A stretch of DNA of 51,141 bases from an uncultured Eubacteriales bacterium (GTDB taxonomy: Bacteria > Bacillota > Clostridia > Oscillospirales > Oscillospiraceae): assembly GCA_900546485.1 (NCBI GenBank), contig URDK01000007.1:1-51141 (forward strand), written 5' to 3'. This document shows positions 1 through 7,537 of this stretch, in pieces; positions within the stretch are counted from its first letter, which is position 1, and each line of letters opens with the position of its first letter. Below the pieces are notes generated by a model, which was not told the DNA's origin, did no database searches, and was given only the letters and a program-made list of their open reading frames with translations. The position numbers were made by a program, and so were the translations under genes.

Positions 1-695
1 GGCACACGATACGTCCCTGCCGCCCCTCGCTCGTACCGCTCGAATCACCGGACAAGTGGTGCCGCGAGATGCAGGGTTTTTCGCTTCGGAACGTGGAGCT
101 CTCGGCCTATGAGGACGACAAGCTCATATATAAGGCGCTGGGCGAGATGCTGTTCACGCACTTCGGCGTTTCCGGGCCTCTGGTACTCTCCGCCTCTGCG
201 CACATGCGCCGCTTCGGCGAGTGCAAATACCGCCTTTCAATAGACCTCAAGCCGGGACTCGACGACAAGAAGCTCGATGCGCGGTTGCTGCGGGACTTTG
301 AAAAGTATAATAACCGCGAGTTCCGCAACTCCCTCGGCGACCTGGCCGGTAGGATGATGATACCCGTCCTGGTAGAGCTCTCGGGCATACCGGGAGACAC
401 GAGGACAAATTCGGTCACCAGGCAGCAGCGGGCCGCGCTCGCGGCGCTTTTGAAGAACTTCCCCGTTGCTATATCGGGGCCTCGGCCTATCGCGGAGGCG
501 ATAGTTACCTCCGGAGGCGTGGCCACAACGGAGGTCAATCCCCGTACAATGGAGTCCAAGCTGGTGCCTGGGCTGCATTTTGCGGGTGAGGTGCTTGACC
601 TCGACGCCTATACGGGTGGGTATAATCTGCAAATAGCCTGGTCAACGGCGTATGTCGCCGCAAATTCTCTGCATCAGGGGTGTGAGGATGGATAA
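1..695 (+). CDS. HI0933-like FAD-dependent oxidoreductase, C-terminal part (5' end outside window)
   Basis: The reading frame is open from the window edge, so the N-terminus with the FAD-binding motif lies upstream. The visible part has features of the HI0933/YhiN (BaiN-like) flavoprotein family: a segment reading LQG-like QGFSLRNVELS, the middle motif FTHFGVSGPLVLSAS, and the C-terminal block TSGGVATTEVNPRTMESK followed by GLHFAGEVLDLDAYTGGYN. That last block closes the FAD site in this family. Members are soluble NAD(P)/FAD-dependent proteins whose substrate is mostly unknown. One gut-bacterial relative takes part in bile acid conversion, but nothing here supports that role. The stop codon lies inside cmk, an 8 bp overlap that suggests translational coupling. 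The first ATG seen at 69 is internal, since family-like sequence continues upstream of it. Confidence 0.85.
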   Translation, partial: HTIRPCRPSLVPLESPDKWCREMQGFSLRNVELSAYEDDKLIYKALGEMLFTHFGVSGPLVLSASAHMRRFGECKYRLSIDLKPGLDDKKLDARLLRDFEKYNNREFRNSLGDLAGRMMIPVLVELSGIPGDTRTNSVTRQQRAALAALLKNFPVAISGPRPIAEAIVTSGGVATTEVNPRTMESKLVPGLHFAGEVLDLDAYTGGYNLQIAWSTAYVAANSLHQGCEDG

Positions 696-1368
696 GCACT
701 TTTCCGTCGCCATAGACGGGCCCTCAGGCGCGGGCAAGAGCACCATTGCAAGGGCCGCCGCCGCGCGTTTTGGTTTCATCTATGTCGACACCGGCGCAAT
801 TTACCGCACGGTTGGCCTCGCAGCGGCGAGAGCAGGTCTGCCGCTTGGCGCCGAACAGGATGTGTTGAAGCTGCTTCCTGGGCTTGATATCGCCTTCGGC
901 TACGGTGAGGACGGGGCGCAGCACATGTACTTGAACGGCGAGGATGTCTCGGGCCTTATCAGAACGCCGGAGATCTCGATGCGGGCCTCGGAGGTCTCGG
1001 CTATGCCAGAGGTCAGGGCCTGCCTGCTGGATATGCAGCGCAAAATGGCCGAAAGTCACAGCGTGATAATGGACGGGCGCGACATAGGCACCATTGTGCT
1101 GCCCAATGCGTCGCTCAAGATCTTCCTCACCGCCAGCCCGGAGCGCAGAGCGGAACGCAGATATCTTGAGCTGCGCGAAAAGGGAGCGACGGACAGCTAC
1201 GACGAGGTCCTGCGCGATATAATAAAGAGAGACAAAAACGATTCCAGCCGTGCCGCTGCGCCTCTCAAACGAGCGGACGACGCGATAGAAGTCGATACCA
1301 GCGAGCTCTCGCTGGACGAGAGTATTGAAAGAATCTGTGCTCTGATCAGCGACAGAACAGGAGGCTGA
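688..1368 (+). CDS. cmk: Cytidylate kinase
   Basis: Phosphorylates CMP and dCMP with ATP in pyrimidine nucleotide metabolism; cytoplasmic. The N-terminus carries the P-loop GPSGAGKST, followed by the family signatures YVDTGAIYR and, later, IMDGRDIGTIVLPNA and the lid segment with ERR-AERRYLEL. Length is 226 residues, normal for the family. I chose ATG 688 because the family begins a few residues before the P-loop and a purine-rich stretch (GGGGTGTGAGG) precedes it. An in-frame ATG at 652 would add 12 unrelated residues encoded inside the upstream gene. The gene overlaps the flavoprotein gene by 8 bp and is followed 4 bp later by plsC, a common order in Clostridia (cmk-plsC-ispH). Confidence 0.96.
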   Translation: MDKHFSVAIDGPSGAGKSTIARAAAARFGFIYVDTGAIYRTVGLAAARAGLPLGAEQDVLKLLPGLDIAFGYGEDGAQHMYLNGEDVSGLIRTPEISMRASEVSAMPEVRACLLDMQRKMAESHSVIMDGRDIGTIVLPNASLKIFLTASPERRAERRYLELREKGATDSYDEVLRDIIKRDKNDSSRAAAPLKRADDAIEVDTSELSLDESIERICALISDRTGG

Positions 1369-1372
1369 CAGT

Positions 1373-1981
1373 ATGAACGATAAAGAGCTGGACATGGAGC
1401 GGCGCAGCTTCGGCAGGCTGTACGATCTCCTCCTTCCTATCGTGAAGGCTTTCTATCCAATGCGCTGTAAGGGCCTGGAGAACATACCTGAAGGTCCCGC
1501 AGTCGTTTGCGCCAATCACTCTAACTATATTGACCCTCTGCTGGTAGCGGCGGTTTTCGGCAAAGAGAACTACATGCATTTCATGGCGAAGCTGGAGCTC
1601 CGGCGAGTGCCGATAATAGGCGCTGTGCTCAAGAAATGCGGCATCTGCTTTGTGGACCGCGGCAAATCGGATATTGACGCCATAAGGAGCATGATGCGTT
1701 ACCTCAAAAACGGAGACAAGGTATTCATGTTCCCGGAAGGGACAAGAGCGGAGCACGACAATGAGGTCGAGGCCAAGACGGGCGCTGTAAGGATAGCATC
1801 CAAGATGAAGGTGCCTATATTGCCGGTATATATCCCCCGAGGAAAAAAGGTGTTCGGCCGCGTCGAGCTGCTTATCGGCGAGCCCTACAAGGTTGAGGCC
1901 AGGACACACGAGGAATATGAGCGCGAGGCCGACGGCATCATGGAGCGCATATACGAGCTCAGGGACGGGACCAACGGATGA
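1373..1981 (+). CDS. plsC: 1-acyl-sn-glycerol-3-phosphate acyltransferase
   Basis: Transfers a fatty acyl chain to lysophosphatidic acid to give phosphatidic acid in phospholipid synthesis, at the inner face of the membrane. The catalytic HX4D motif is visible as NHSNYIDPLL near residue 48, and the substrate-binding motif FPEGTR near residue 121. Length is 202 residues, typical of the short bacterial form. The C-terminal half has the usual PILPVYIPRG segment. The gene lies 4 bp after cmk and overlaps the start of ispH by 4 bp (ATGA), so the three genes look like one transcript. The family is broad, but the position between cmk and ispH fits the house-keeping enzyme. Confidence 0.93.
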   Translation: MNDKELDMERRSFGRLYDLLLPIVKAFYPMRCKGLENIPEGPAVVCANHSNYIDPLLVAAVFGKENYMHFMAKLELRRVPIIGAVLKKCGICFVDRGKSDIDAIRSMMRYLKNGDKVFMFPEGTRAEHDNEVEAKTGAVRIASKMKVPILPVYIPRGKKVFGRVELLIGEPYKVEARTHEEYEREADGIMERIYELRDGTNG

Positions 1982-4101
1982 GCAGAGTTTATTTGGCAAA
2001 GAGCGCGGGCTTTTGTTTTGGTGTGTCGCGCTCAGTGGATATGGCGGAAAAGCTGCTCGAGTCCGGGCCGTGCAAGAGCCTTGGGCCCCTCATACACAAC
2101 GAGGACGTGGTGTCGGAGCTTGCACGCCGAGGGTTGCAGGTCATTTCCGACCCATCTGAGGCACGGCCGGGGGACAGGGTGATGATACGCTCACACGGCG
2201 TTTCAAAGGCCGTGGAGGACGCGCTGCGCGCCGCTGGGGCCGAGATAACCGACGCCACGTGCCCCAATGTCTCGCGGATACACCGCCTGGTCGCTGAGGC
2301 GTCTGCCAAGGGCAGGCAGGTGATAGTTATCGGCACGGCCGGTCATCCGGAGGTACAGGCCATCTGCGGCCGCTGCACAGACCCCGTCGTGGTCGGAAAT
2401 GCTGAAGAACTCGAAAACTGGATTCAGAATAATGTCGAAAAACGGACAAAACCAATTACGGTTGTCGTCCAGACGACGCAGACAGAAAAGAATCTTCGCG
2501 AGTGTGAAAAATTAATAAAAAAATGGTGTACAAAAGCGGAAATATTTGATACAATATGCTTTGCTACGTCCATAAGGCAAGAGGAGGCAGTAAAGCTGGC
2601 TTCCGCATGTGGAGCAATGGTAGTCATTGGCGGAAAAAATAGCGCCAACAGCCTGCATCTGGCCGAGCTGTGCGCGGAGCGGTGCGCCAACACGCAATTT
2701 GTGGAAAATTCCGCTCAGCTCGACACAGACGTCCTGAGGGACGTTGAAAACATTGGCATGACTGCCGGAGCATCCGCGCCGTCGTGGATAATCAAGGAGG
2801 TACTGGATAAGATGAGCGACGAGATCATGATTCAAGAGAACCCTGAGGCGACCCCTGTCGAAGAGGCACCTGTGCAGGCGGCTGAGCCAGCTGCGGAAGT
2901 GGAGGCGGTTACCGCCGAAAAGAGCTTCGATGAGATGCTGGAGGATTCTCTGAAAACAATATATAACGGGGACAAGGTCAGCGGCGTTGTAGTTGCGATC
3001 ACCCCGACCGAGGTCAGCATAGACCTTGGTACGAAATACTCCGCATTCATCCCCACCACCGAGTTCACCGAAGACGGCGAGGTCAAGCTTGAGGACGCCG
3101 TGCATATCGGCGATACGGTCGAGGCTATGGTCGTCCGCGTTAACGATGTCGAGGGCACGGCGCAGCTCTCCAAGAAGCGCATGGACGCCGTCAAGAACTG
3201 GGCAGACATCGAGGCTGCTCAGGAAGCCGGCACTGTTGTCGAGGGCACTGTTACCGAGGAAAACAAGGGCGGCGTGGTTGTTTCCGTCAAGGGCATCCGC
3301 GTGTTCGTTCCCGCTTCCCAGTCCGGTCTGCCGAAGGACACCCCGATGACTCAGCTGGTCAAGCAGAAGGTCCGCCTCAAGATCACCGAGGTCAACCGTG
3401 GCCGCAGGCGCGTGGTCGGTTCCATCCGTGCCGTGCTGCAGCGCGAGCGCCGCGAGAAGGCCGAGGCCGTTTGGAATGAGATCGAGATCGGCAAGGTCTA
3501 CAACGGTGTCGTTAAGAGCCTCACCAGCTACGGCGCCTTCGTCGACATCGGCGGCATCGACGGCATGGTCCACGTCTCCGAGCTCTCCTGGAGCCGTATC
3601 AAGAACCCGGCTGAGGTCGTCTCTGTTGGCGACGAGCTTGAGGTCTATGTCATCGGCTTCGATAAGGAAGCCAAGCGCATCTCCCTGGGCTACAAGAAGG
3701 CCGAGGACAACCCCTGGACCAAGTTTGTCAACACCTACAGCGTTGGTGACATCGCCAAGGTCAAGGTGGTCAAGCTCATGCCCTTCGGCGCGTTCGCTGA
3801 GGTCATGCCCGGTGTGGACGGACTCATCCACATCAGCCAGATCGCCAATCGCCGCATCGGCAAGCCCGATGAGGTTCTGAGTGTGGGCGACGTTGTCGAC
3901 GTCAAGGTCACTGCCATTGACAATGACAAGCAGAAGATCTCCCTGTCCATCCGTGCGCTGAGCGAGCCGGAACCGGCTCCGCGCCGCGCTGAGCCCGAGG
4001 CTCCCGTCGTTCCCGAGGAGGATGCTCTGGTCTATGAGGTCTCTGAGACTGGCGAAGCCACCGGCAACATACCCGAGGACGTCTCCGGCGCCGAGGAATA
4101 A
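1978..4101 (+). CDS. ispH: Bifunctional HMBPP reductase / S1-domain protein (IspH-RpsA fusion)
   Basis: One 707-residue chain. The first 280 residues are IspH (LytB), which reduces HMBPP to IPP and DMAPP at a [4Fe-4S] cluster. Visible are the cluster cysteines C13 (GFCFGV) and C95 (DATCPNV), a third in DTICFAT, and substrate-contact motifs GPLIHN, RSHG, GTAGHPEV and GGKNSANS. After an acidic Glu/Ala-rich linker (about 285-320) come four S1 RNA-binding repeats (about 325-395, 412-475, 495-565 and 580-655), the last two being the most canonical (YGAFVDIGGIDGMVHVSEL). The C-terminus is again acidic. Such fusions are known in Clostridia, where the S1 part probably stands in for ribosomal protein S1. 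There is no stop or frameshift between the halves. Codons 142-221 are AT-rich compared with the rest. Confidence 0.96.
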   Translation: MSRVYLAKSAGFCFGVSRSVDMAEKLLESGPCKSLGPLIHNEDVVSELARRGLQVISDPSEARPGDRVMIRSHGVSKAVEDALRAAGAEITDATCPNVSRIHRLVAEASAKGRQVIVIGTAGHPEVQAICGRCTDPVVVGNAEELENWIQNNVEKRTKPITVVVQTTQTEKNLRECEKLIKKWCTKAEIFDTICFATSIRQEEAVKLASACGAMVVIGGKNSANSLHLAELCAERCANTQFVENSAQLDTDVLRDVENIGMTAGASAPSWIIKEVLDKMSDEIMIQENPEATPVEEAPVQAAEPAAEVEAVTAEKSFDEMLEDSLKTIYNGDKVSGVVVAITPTEVSIDLGTKYSAFIPTTEFTEDGEVKLEDAVHIGDTVEAMVVRVNDVEGTAQLSKKRMDAVKNWADIEAAQEAGTVVEGTVTEENKGGVVVSVKGIRVFVPASQSGLPKDTPMTQLVKQKVRLKITEVNRGRRRVVGSIRAVLQRERREKAEAVWNEIEIGKVYNGVVKSLTSYGAFVDIGGIDGMVHVSELSWSRIKNPAEVVSVGDELEVYVIGFDKEAKRISLGYKKAEDNPWTKFVNTYSVGDIAKVKVVKLMPFGAFAEVMPGVDGLIHISQIANRRIGKPDEVLSVGDVVDVKVTAIDNDKQKISLSIRALSEPEPAPRRAEPEAPVVPEEDALVYEVSETGEATGNIPEDVSGAEE

Positions 4102-4120
4102 GCCGAAAAATGTAAAACCA

Positions 4121-4152
4121 GCGTCCGCCGCAACTGCGGCGGACGCTTTTTT
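4121..4152 (+). terminator. Intrinsic terminator after ispH-rpsA
   Basis: An 11 bp perfect stem (GCGTCCGCCGC at 4121-4131 pairing with 4136-4146) with an AACT loop is followed directly by six T residues. It ends the cmk-plsC-ispH transcript. Confidence 0.95.
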
Positions 4153-4183
4153 ATATAGTTTGTGCGAAATGTGCGTATTTTCC

Positions 4184-4212
4184 TTGCTAAAATGTAACTG
4201 AAAGAGTATAAT
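4184..4212 (+). promoter_or_regulatory. Vegetative promoter for the CarD-type gene
   Basis: TTGCTA (4184-4189) and TATAAT (4207-4212) are spaced by exactly 17 bp and lie about 48 bp before the start codon, just after the upstream terminator. Transcription would begin near 4219. The same -35 and -10 hexamers with the same spacing stand in front of cdaA. Confidence 0.85.
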
Positions 4213-4259
4213 TACAATAGAATAGTAAGATATGGGCCAAATGGGAAACGGAGGCTAAA

Positions 4260-4745
4260 ATGACATTCCGCGTGGGCGACAGGATTGCGCACCCCATGCA
4301 CGGCGCAGGCGTGATCGACAGCGTTGTAAGCAGAAAAATCAACGGTAAGGAGCGGGACTATTATGTCCTTAAACTGCCGGTAGGAGACATGCTCGTAATG
4401 ATACCGGTAGACACAAGCGCGGAGATAGGCGTCAGGCCCATTGTGGACGCCGCGGAGGCTGAGAAGATACTCTGCTCCATCCCCGGCATCGAGATTGAGA
4501 TGACGCAGAACTGGAACAAGCGGTATCGGGAGAATATGCTCAAGATAAAAAGCGGGAACCTTCTGGAGGTTGCCGCAGTCGTAAAAGGGCTTATGCAGAG
4601 GGATAAAGAAAGGGGCCTGTCCACGGGTGAGCGGAAGATGCTGCACTCGGCAAAGCAGATCCTCATATCCGAGATAGTCCTCTCTGAGAGCGCCAGCTAC
4701 GAGGAAGTGGAAGAGCGGCTCAACAGCGCGCTCGTCTGCTCATGA
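4260..4745 (+). CDS. CarD-family transcription regulator
   Basis: The N-terminus FRVGDRIAHPMHGAGVIDSV is the RNA-polymerase interaction domain typical of CarD/CdnL proteins, which bind the RNAP beta subunit and stabilise promoter open complexes. The C-terminal part (about 75-161) is predicted helical, with the family-like ending GERKMLHSAKQILISEIVLS. Length 161 residues is typical. A strong ribosome binding site (GGAGG) lies 7 bases before ATG 4260. The gene has its own promoter and precedes ispD/ispF, an arrangement also found in other Firmicutes. It does not have the Walker motifs of Mfd, with which the domain is shared. Confidence 0.92.
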   Translation: MTFRVGDRIAHPMHGAGVIDSVVSRKINGKERDYYVLKLPVGDMLVMIPVDTSAEIGVRPIVDAAEAEKILCSIPGIEIEMTQNWNKRYRENMLKIKSGNLLEVAAVVKGLMQRDKERGLSTGERKMLHSAKQILISEIVLSESASYEEVEERLNSALVCS

Positions 4746-4798
4746 ATCCAAATGGGGCGGCGCAGTCCGCCCCATAACCATGTCTATAAGAGGTACAT

Positions 4799-5518
4799 AT
4801 GTTTAGAAAAAAGCAATCTGAGGCCGCAAGGCCGTTTTGCTCGGCAGTCGTCGTCGCCGCGGGCAGCGGCACACGCATGGGCGTGGACAAGCTGATGATG
4901 CAGCTGGGCGGCTGCACAGTCATAGAACGTACGCTTGCCGCCCTGGACAGGAGCGGCTGCATCGACGAGATAGTCGTAGTCACTCAGAGCGAGAAGATTC
5001 CCACGATTGCAGCCCTTGCGCGTGAGCGGGGGATAAAAAAGCTCAAATGTGTTACCGAGGGTGGCGCGAATCGTACTGCCTCCGCCTGGGCGGGCGTTCA
5101 GGAGTGTTCAGAACGCGCGGAGCTCATTGCCATCCACGACGCGGCCCGGCCGCTGGTCACAGAGGAGATAATCGAGCGCGCGGTCACCGCCGCTGCTGAG
5201 CGCGGTGCGGCGGCTCCGGCAATACACGTGAAGGACACAGTCCGGCAGGCCCGTGGCGGCAGGGTGCTCAGGACCCTGGAACGTGATGAGCTCTATCTCA
5301 TGCAGACGCCGCAGGTGTTTCGCGCGGAGCTCATCCGTCAGGCGCTTGGCGAGGCGGCGAGGCTTGGCATCTCGCTCACAGATGATTGTGCCGCCGTCAT
5401 GCTGCTGGATGCTGAAGTTTTCCTTGTCGAGGGCTCGGAGGAAAACCTGAAGCTCACGACGCCGGCAGATATCTATGCCGCAGCGGCAATAATAGACGCA
5501 AGGGGTGAGTTCCTGTGA
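4799..5518 (+). CDS. ispD: 2-C-methyl-D-erythritol 4-phosphate cytidylyltransferase
   Basis: Joins MEP with CTP to give CDP-ME, the third step of the MEP isoprenoid pathway; cytoplasmic. The nucleotide-binding motif is visible as VVAAGSGTRMGVDKLMMQLGG (shortened to VVAAGSGTRMG) near residue 18, with downstream AIHDAARPLV, LMQTPQVFR and ISLTDDCAAV. Length is 239 residues against a usual 225-240. The N-terminus has about 12 extra residues before the core; ATG 4799 is preceded by AGAGG. The gene overlaps ispF by 4 bp, so the two are translationally coupled, a common Firmicutes order. Confidence 0.96.
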   Translation: MFRKKQSEAARPFCSAVVVAAGSGTRMGVDKLMMQLGGCTVIERTLAALDRSGCIDEIVVVTQSEKIPTIAALARERGIKKLKCVTEGGANRTASAWAGVQECSERAELIAIHDAARPLVTEEIIERAVTAAAERGAAAPAIHVKDTVRQARGGRVLRTLERDELYLMQTPQVFRAELIRQALGEAARLGISLTDDCAAVMLLDAEVFLVEGSEENLKLTTPADIYAAAAIIDARGEFL

Positions 5519-5985
5519 GAATTGGACAGGGATATGATGTGCACAGGCTCGTCGAGGGGCGAAAGCTTATCCTTGGCGGAGTCGATATACCGTACGAAAA
5601 GGGCTTGCTGGGGCATTCGGACGCAGACGTGCTCGTCCACGCCATTATGGACGCGCTGCTCGGCGCGGCTGCTATGGGCGACATAGGCAAGCTCTTTCCG
5701 GACACCGACCCGCGCTACGAGGGGGCGGACAGCCTGGCGCTACTGCGTGAGGTTTGCTTGAGGCTGCGCGCGTCCGGATTTGAGCCGGGCAACATAGACG
5801 CCACAGTCATTGCACAGGCTCCGAAGCTCGCGCCGCACATAGACACCATGCGCCGGAACATCGCCGCTGCGGCTGGAGTGGACGTCTCATGCGTGAGCGT
5901 TAAGGCCACAACTGAGGAACGCCTCGGCTTCACCGGGGAGGGCCTTGGAATAGCCGCGCAGGCTGTGGCGCTGATAGAGTGTTGA
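5515..5985 (+). CDS. ispF: 2-C-methyl-D-erythritol 2,4-cyclodiphosphate synthase
   Basis: Cyclises CDP-ME2P to MEcPP with release of CMP, the fifth MEP-pathway step, as a metal-dependent trimer. The start is GTG 5515, overlapping the ispD stop as GTGA. Metal-site motifs are clear: GYDVHRL at the N-terminus (Asp8, His10) and LLGHSDADVLVHA with the third ligand. GDIGKLFPDTDP and the C-terminal TTEERLGFTGEGLGIA complete the family pattern. Length is 156 residues, normal. Confidence 0.97.
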   Translation: MRIGQGYDVHRLVEGRKLILGGVDIPYEKGLLGHSDADVLVHAIMDALLGAAAMGDIGKLFPDTDPRYEGADSLALLREVCLRLRASGFEPGNIDATVIAQAPKLAPHIDTMRRNIAAAAGVDVSCVSVKATTEERLGFTGEGLGIAAQAVALIEC

Positions 5986-6001
5986 TGTCAAAAGGGTCCT
6001 G

Positions 6002-6057
6002 CCCGCATAGAATGAGTTGAAGGCCCAGCGCCTTCATCCACATGCGGGAGGATCTTT
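6002..6057 (+). promoter_or_regulatory. Nested hairpin that includes the ribosome binding site of the DUF3343 gene
   Basis: An outer helix pairs CCCGCAT (6002-6008) with ATGCGGG (6042-6048). Inside it, TGAAGGC (6018-6024) pairs perfectly with GCCTTCA (6030-6036). The Shine-Dalgarno GGGAGGA (6046-6052) starts in the outer 3' arm, and a T-run (TCTTTTT) lies between it and ATG 6060. The layout could act as an attenuator, as a translation switch, or both. Function is inferred only from the pairing. Confidence 0.6.
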
Positions 6058-6059
6058 TT

Positions 6060-6308
6060 ATGCGATATATCATCATGTGCCGCTCGCAGACCTATGCGCA
6101 GCGGGCTTCGAGAACGCTGGAGCGCGCGGGGATAACCGCGCCCTTCTCCCGTGCGCCTCAGGGCCTCTCCAAATCTGGCTGCGCGTGGTGCGTGCGGGTG
6201 GCCGAGCCGAAGTATAAGCAGGCGCTTACCATTTTGCAGCGCACAGGCGTGGGCTACGGCAAGGTCTTTATAGAAGAAGACGGCAAGTACACGGAGGTGC
6301 AGCCATGA
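6060..6308 (+). CDS. DUF3343 putative sulfur/selenium carrier-like protein
   Basis: A small 82-residue protein with the DUF3343 pattern. It starts RYIIMCRSQTYAQRASRTLE, has a central SGCAWCVRV with a CxxC pair, and ends in YGKVFIEEDGKYTEV. The family is described as a possible Se or S carrier linked to selenium metabolism, but its biochemistry is not established. ATG 6060 is chosen over 6042 because the earlier ATG lies inside the Shine-Dalgarno and hairpin. The gene overlaps the next one (cysteine desulfurase family) as ATGA, which strengthens the link between carrier and sulfur donor. Confidence 0.82.
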   Translation: MRYIIMCRSQTYAQRASRTLERAGITAPFSRAPQGLSKSGCAWCVRVAEPKYKQALTILQRTGVGYGKVFIEEDGKYTEVQP

Positions 6309-7435
6309 TCTACCTCGACAGTGCCGCCACAAGCCTGTTGAAGCCGCGCACCGTGCATATGGCCGTGCAAAACGCCATGCGTACCATGGCAAGCCCGGGG
6401 CGGGGCGGACACAGGCCTGCCCTGCTCGCAGCGGAGACGGCTTATGACTGCCGGGCACTGCTTGCTGAGCTCTTTTCGGCTCCGGGGCCGGAGAACGTGG
6501 TGTTCACCATGAACGCCACGCATGCGCTGAACATTGCGATATCAAGCCTTGTCTCAAGCGATGACCGTGTTGTCGTCTCCGGCTGGGAGCACAACGCCGT
6601 GACGCGGCCGCTGCACCTTATTGGCGCTGATATAGACGTAGCGGCTTCTCCGCTTTTTAACAGAGAAGCGACCGTGGATGCGTTCAGGGAGAAGATACCG
6701 GGTGCAAAGGCCGTGGTGTGTACCCACGTCTCAAATGTGTTTGGTTTTGTGCTGCCAATATACGAAATCGCCGCGCTCTGCCGAAAGGCGGGCGTGCCGC
6801 TCATAGTGGACGCCTCGCAGTCCGCCGGGCTCATCGAGGTCGATATGGCCGAACTCGGTGCCGAGTTTATATGTATGCCGGGGCACAAGGGACTGATGGG
6901 GCCCCAGGGAACGGGCGTGCTGTTGTGCCGCGAGAGCGGCCGGCCGCTGATGGCAGGCGGCACAGGCTCAGAGAGCCGCAGACAGACCATGCCCGAGTTC
7001 CTGCCCGACCGGCTGGAAGCAGGCACGCACAACATCCCCGGCATCGCAGGACTTATGGCCGGTGCGGAATACGTCCGCGCCCACGGCGCCGACAACATAG
7101 GCGCACACGAGCAAAGCCTTATGCGCCGCATGGCCCGGCAGCTCGAGGGGGCGCCAGGGCTTGAGGTGTTTGAAGCCTCAGAGAGCGGCTCACAGGCCGG
7201 TGTGCTTTCAATCAGGCACGAGAGCATAGGCTGCGAAGAGCTGGGCGCAGAGCTTGGCAGAAGGGGAGTGTGCGTCCGGGCGGGACTTCACTGCGCTCCA
7301 CTGGCGCACGAAACAGCTGGGACACTGGATACGGGAACCGTGAGACTGAGCTTTTCGCCCTTTAACACGCCCAGGGAAATAGACGCAGCCGCGCAGCAGC
7401 TGAAAGCGGCTGTGAAATCGCTGTCATATGCGTAA
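6305..7435 (+). CDS. Cysteine desulfurase family protein (class V aminotransferase fold)
   Basis: A 376-residue PLP enzyme of the NifS/CsdB superfamily. The N-terminal YLDSAATSLLKPRTV, central VDASQSAGLIEVDM and PLP-lysine segment CMPGHKGLMGPQGTG (Lys near residue 199) are visible. A catalytic-cysteine loop reads RAGLHCAPLAHET (Cys near residue 329). The sequence resembles the EF2568-type subgroup, which is often found beside DUF3343 and selenium genes. It probably takes S (or Se) from cysteine (or selenocysteine) for a dedicated acceptor, possibly the DUF3343 protein encoded just upstream with a 4 bp overlap. No scaffold gene such as iscU or sufU is adjacent, so a general Fe-S role is less likely. 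Confidence 0.85.
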   Translation: MIYLDSAATSLLKPRTVHMAVQNAMRTMASPGRGGHRPALLAAETAYDCRALLAELFSAPGPENVVFTMNATHALNIAISSLVSSDDRVVVSGWEHNAVTRPLHLIGADIDVAASPLFNREATVDAFREKIPGAKAVVCTHVSNVFGFVLPIYEIAALCRKAGVPLIVDASQSAGLIEVDMAELGAEFICMPGHKGLMGPQGTGVLLCRESGRPLMAGGTGSESRRQTMPEFLPDRLEAGTHNIPGIAGLMAGAEYVRAHGADNIGAHEQSLMRRMARQLEGAPGLEVFEASESGSQAGVLSIRHESIGCEELGAELGRRGVCVRAGLHCAPLAHETAGTLDTGTVRLSFSPFNTPREIDAAAQQLKAAVKSLSYA

Positions 7436-7441
7436 ATGTTG

Positions 7442-7470
7442 TTGCTATTTCCAGCCGATTATTATATAAT
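7442..7470 (+). promoter_or_regulatory. Vegetative promoter for cdaA
   Basis: TTGCTA (7442-7447), 17 bp spacer, TATAAT (7465-7470). The transcript would start near 7477 and carry a 60-base leader with a strong hairpin at 7486-7511: CGCGCCC pairs with GGGCGCG around an inner CGGT/ACCG helix, with one bulged A. The hairpin has no T-run, so it is not a terminator. Confidence 0.85.
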
Positions 7471-7537
7471 ACTATGACAAATTGCCGCGCCCCGGTCTTA
7501 CCGAGGGCGCGCGCCACGAAACGATGAGGACAGGCTT

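Noticed and set aside
2512..3831. A 439-codon minus-strand open frame
   Set aside because: It is antisense to the S1-domain part of the ispH fusion; the Asp/Leu/His-rich translation is typical of shadow frames.
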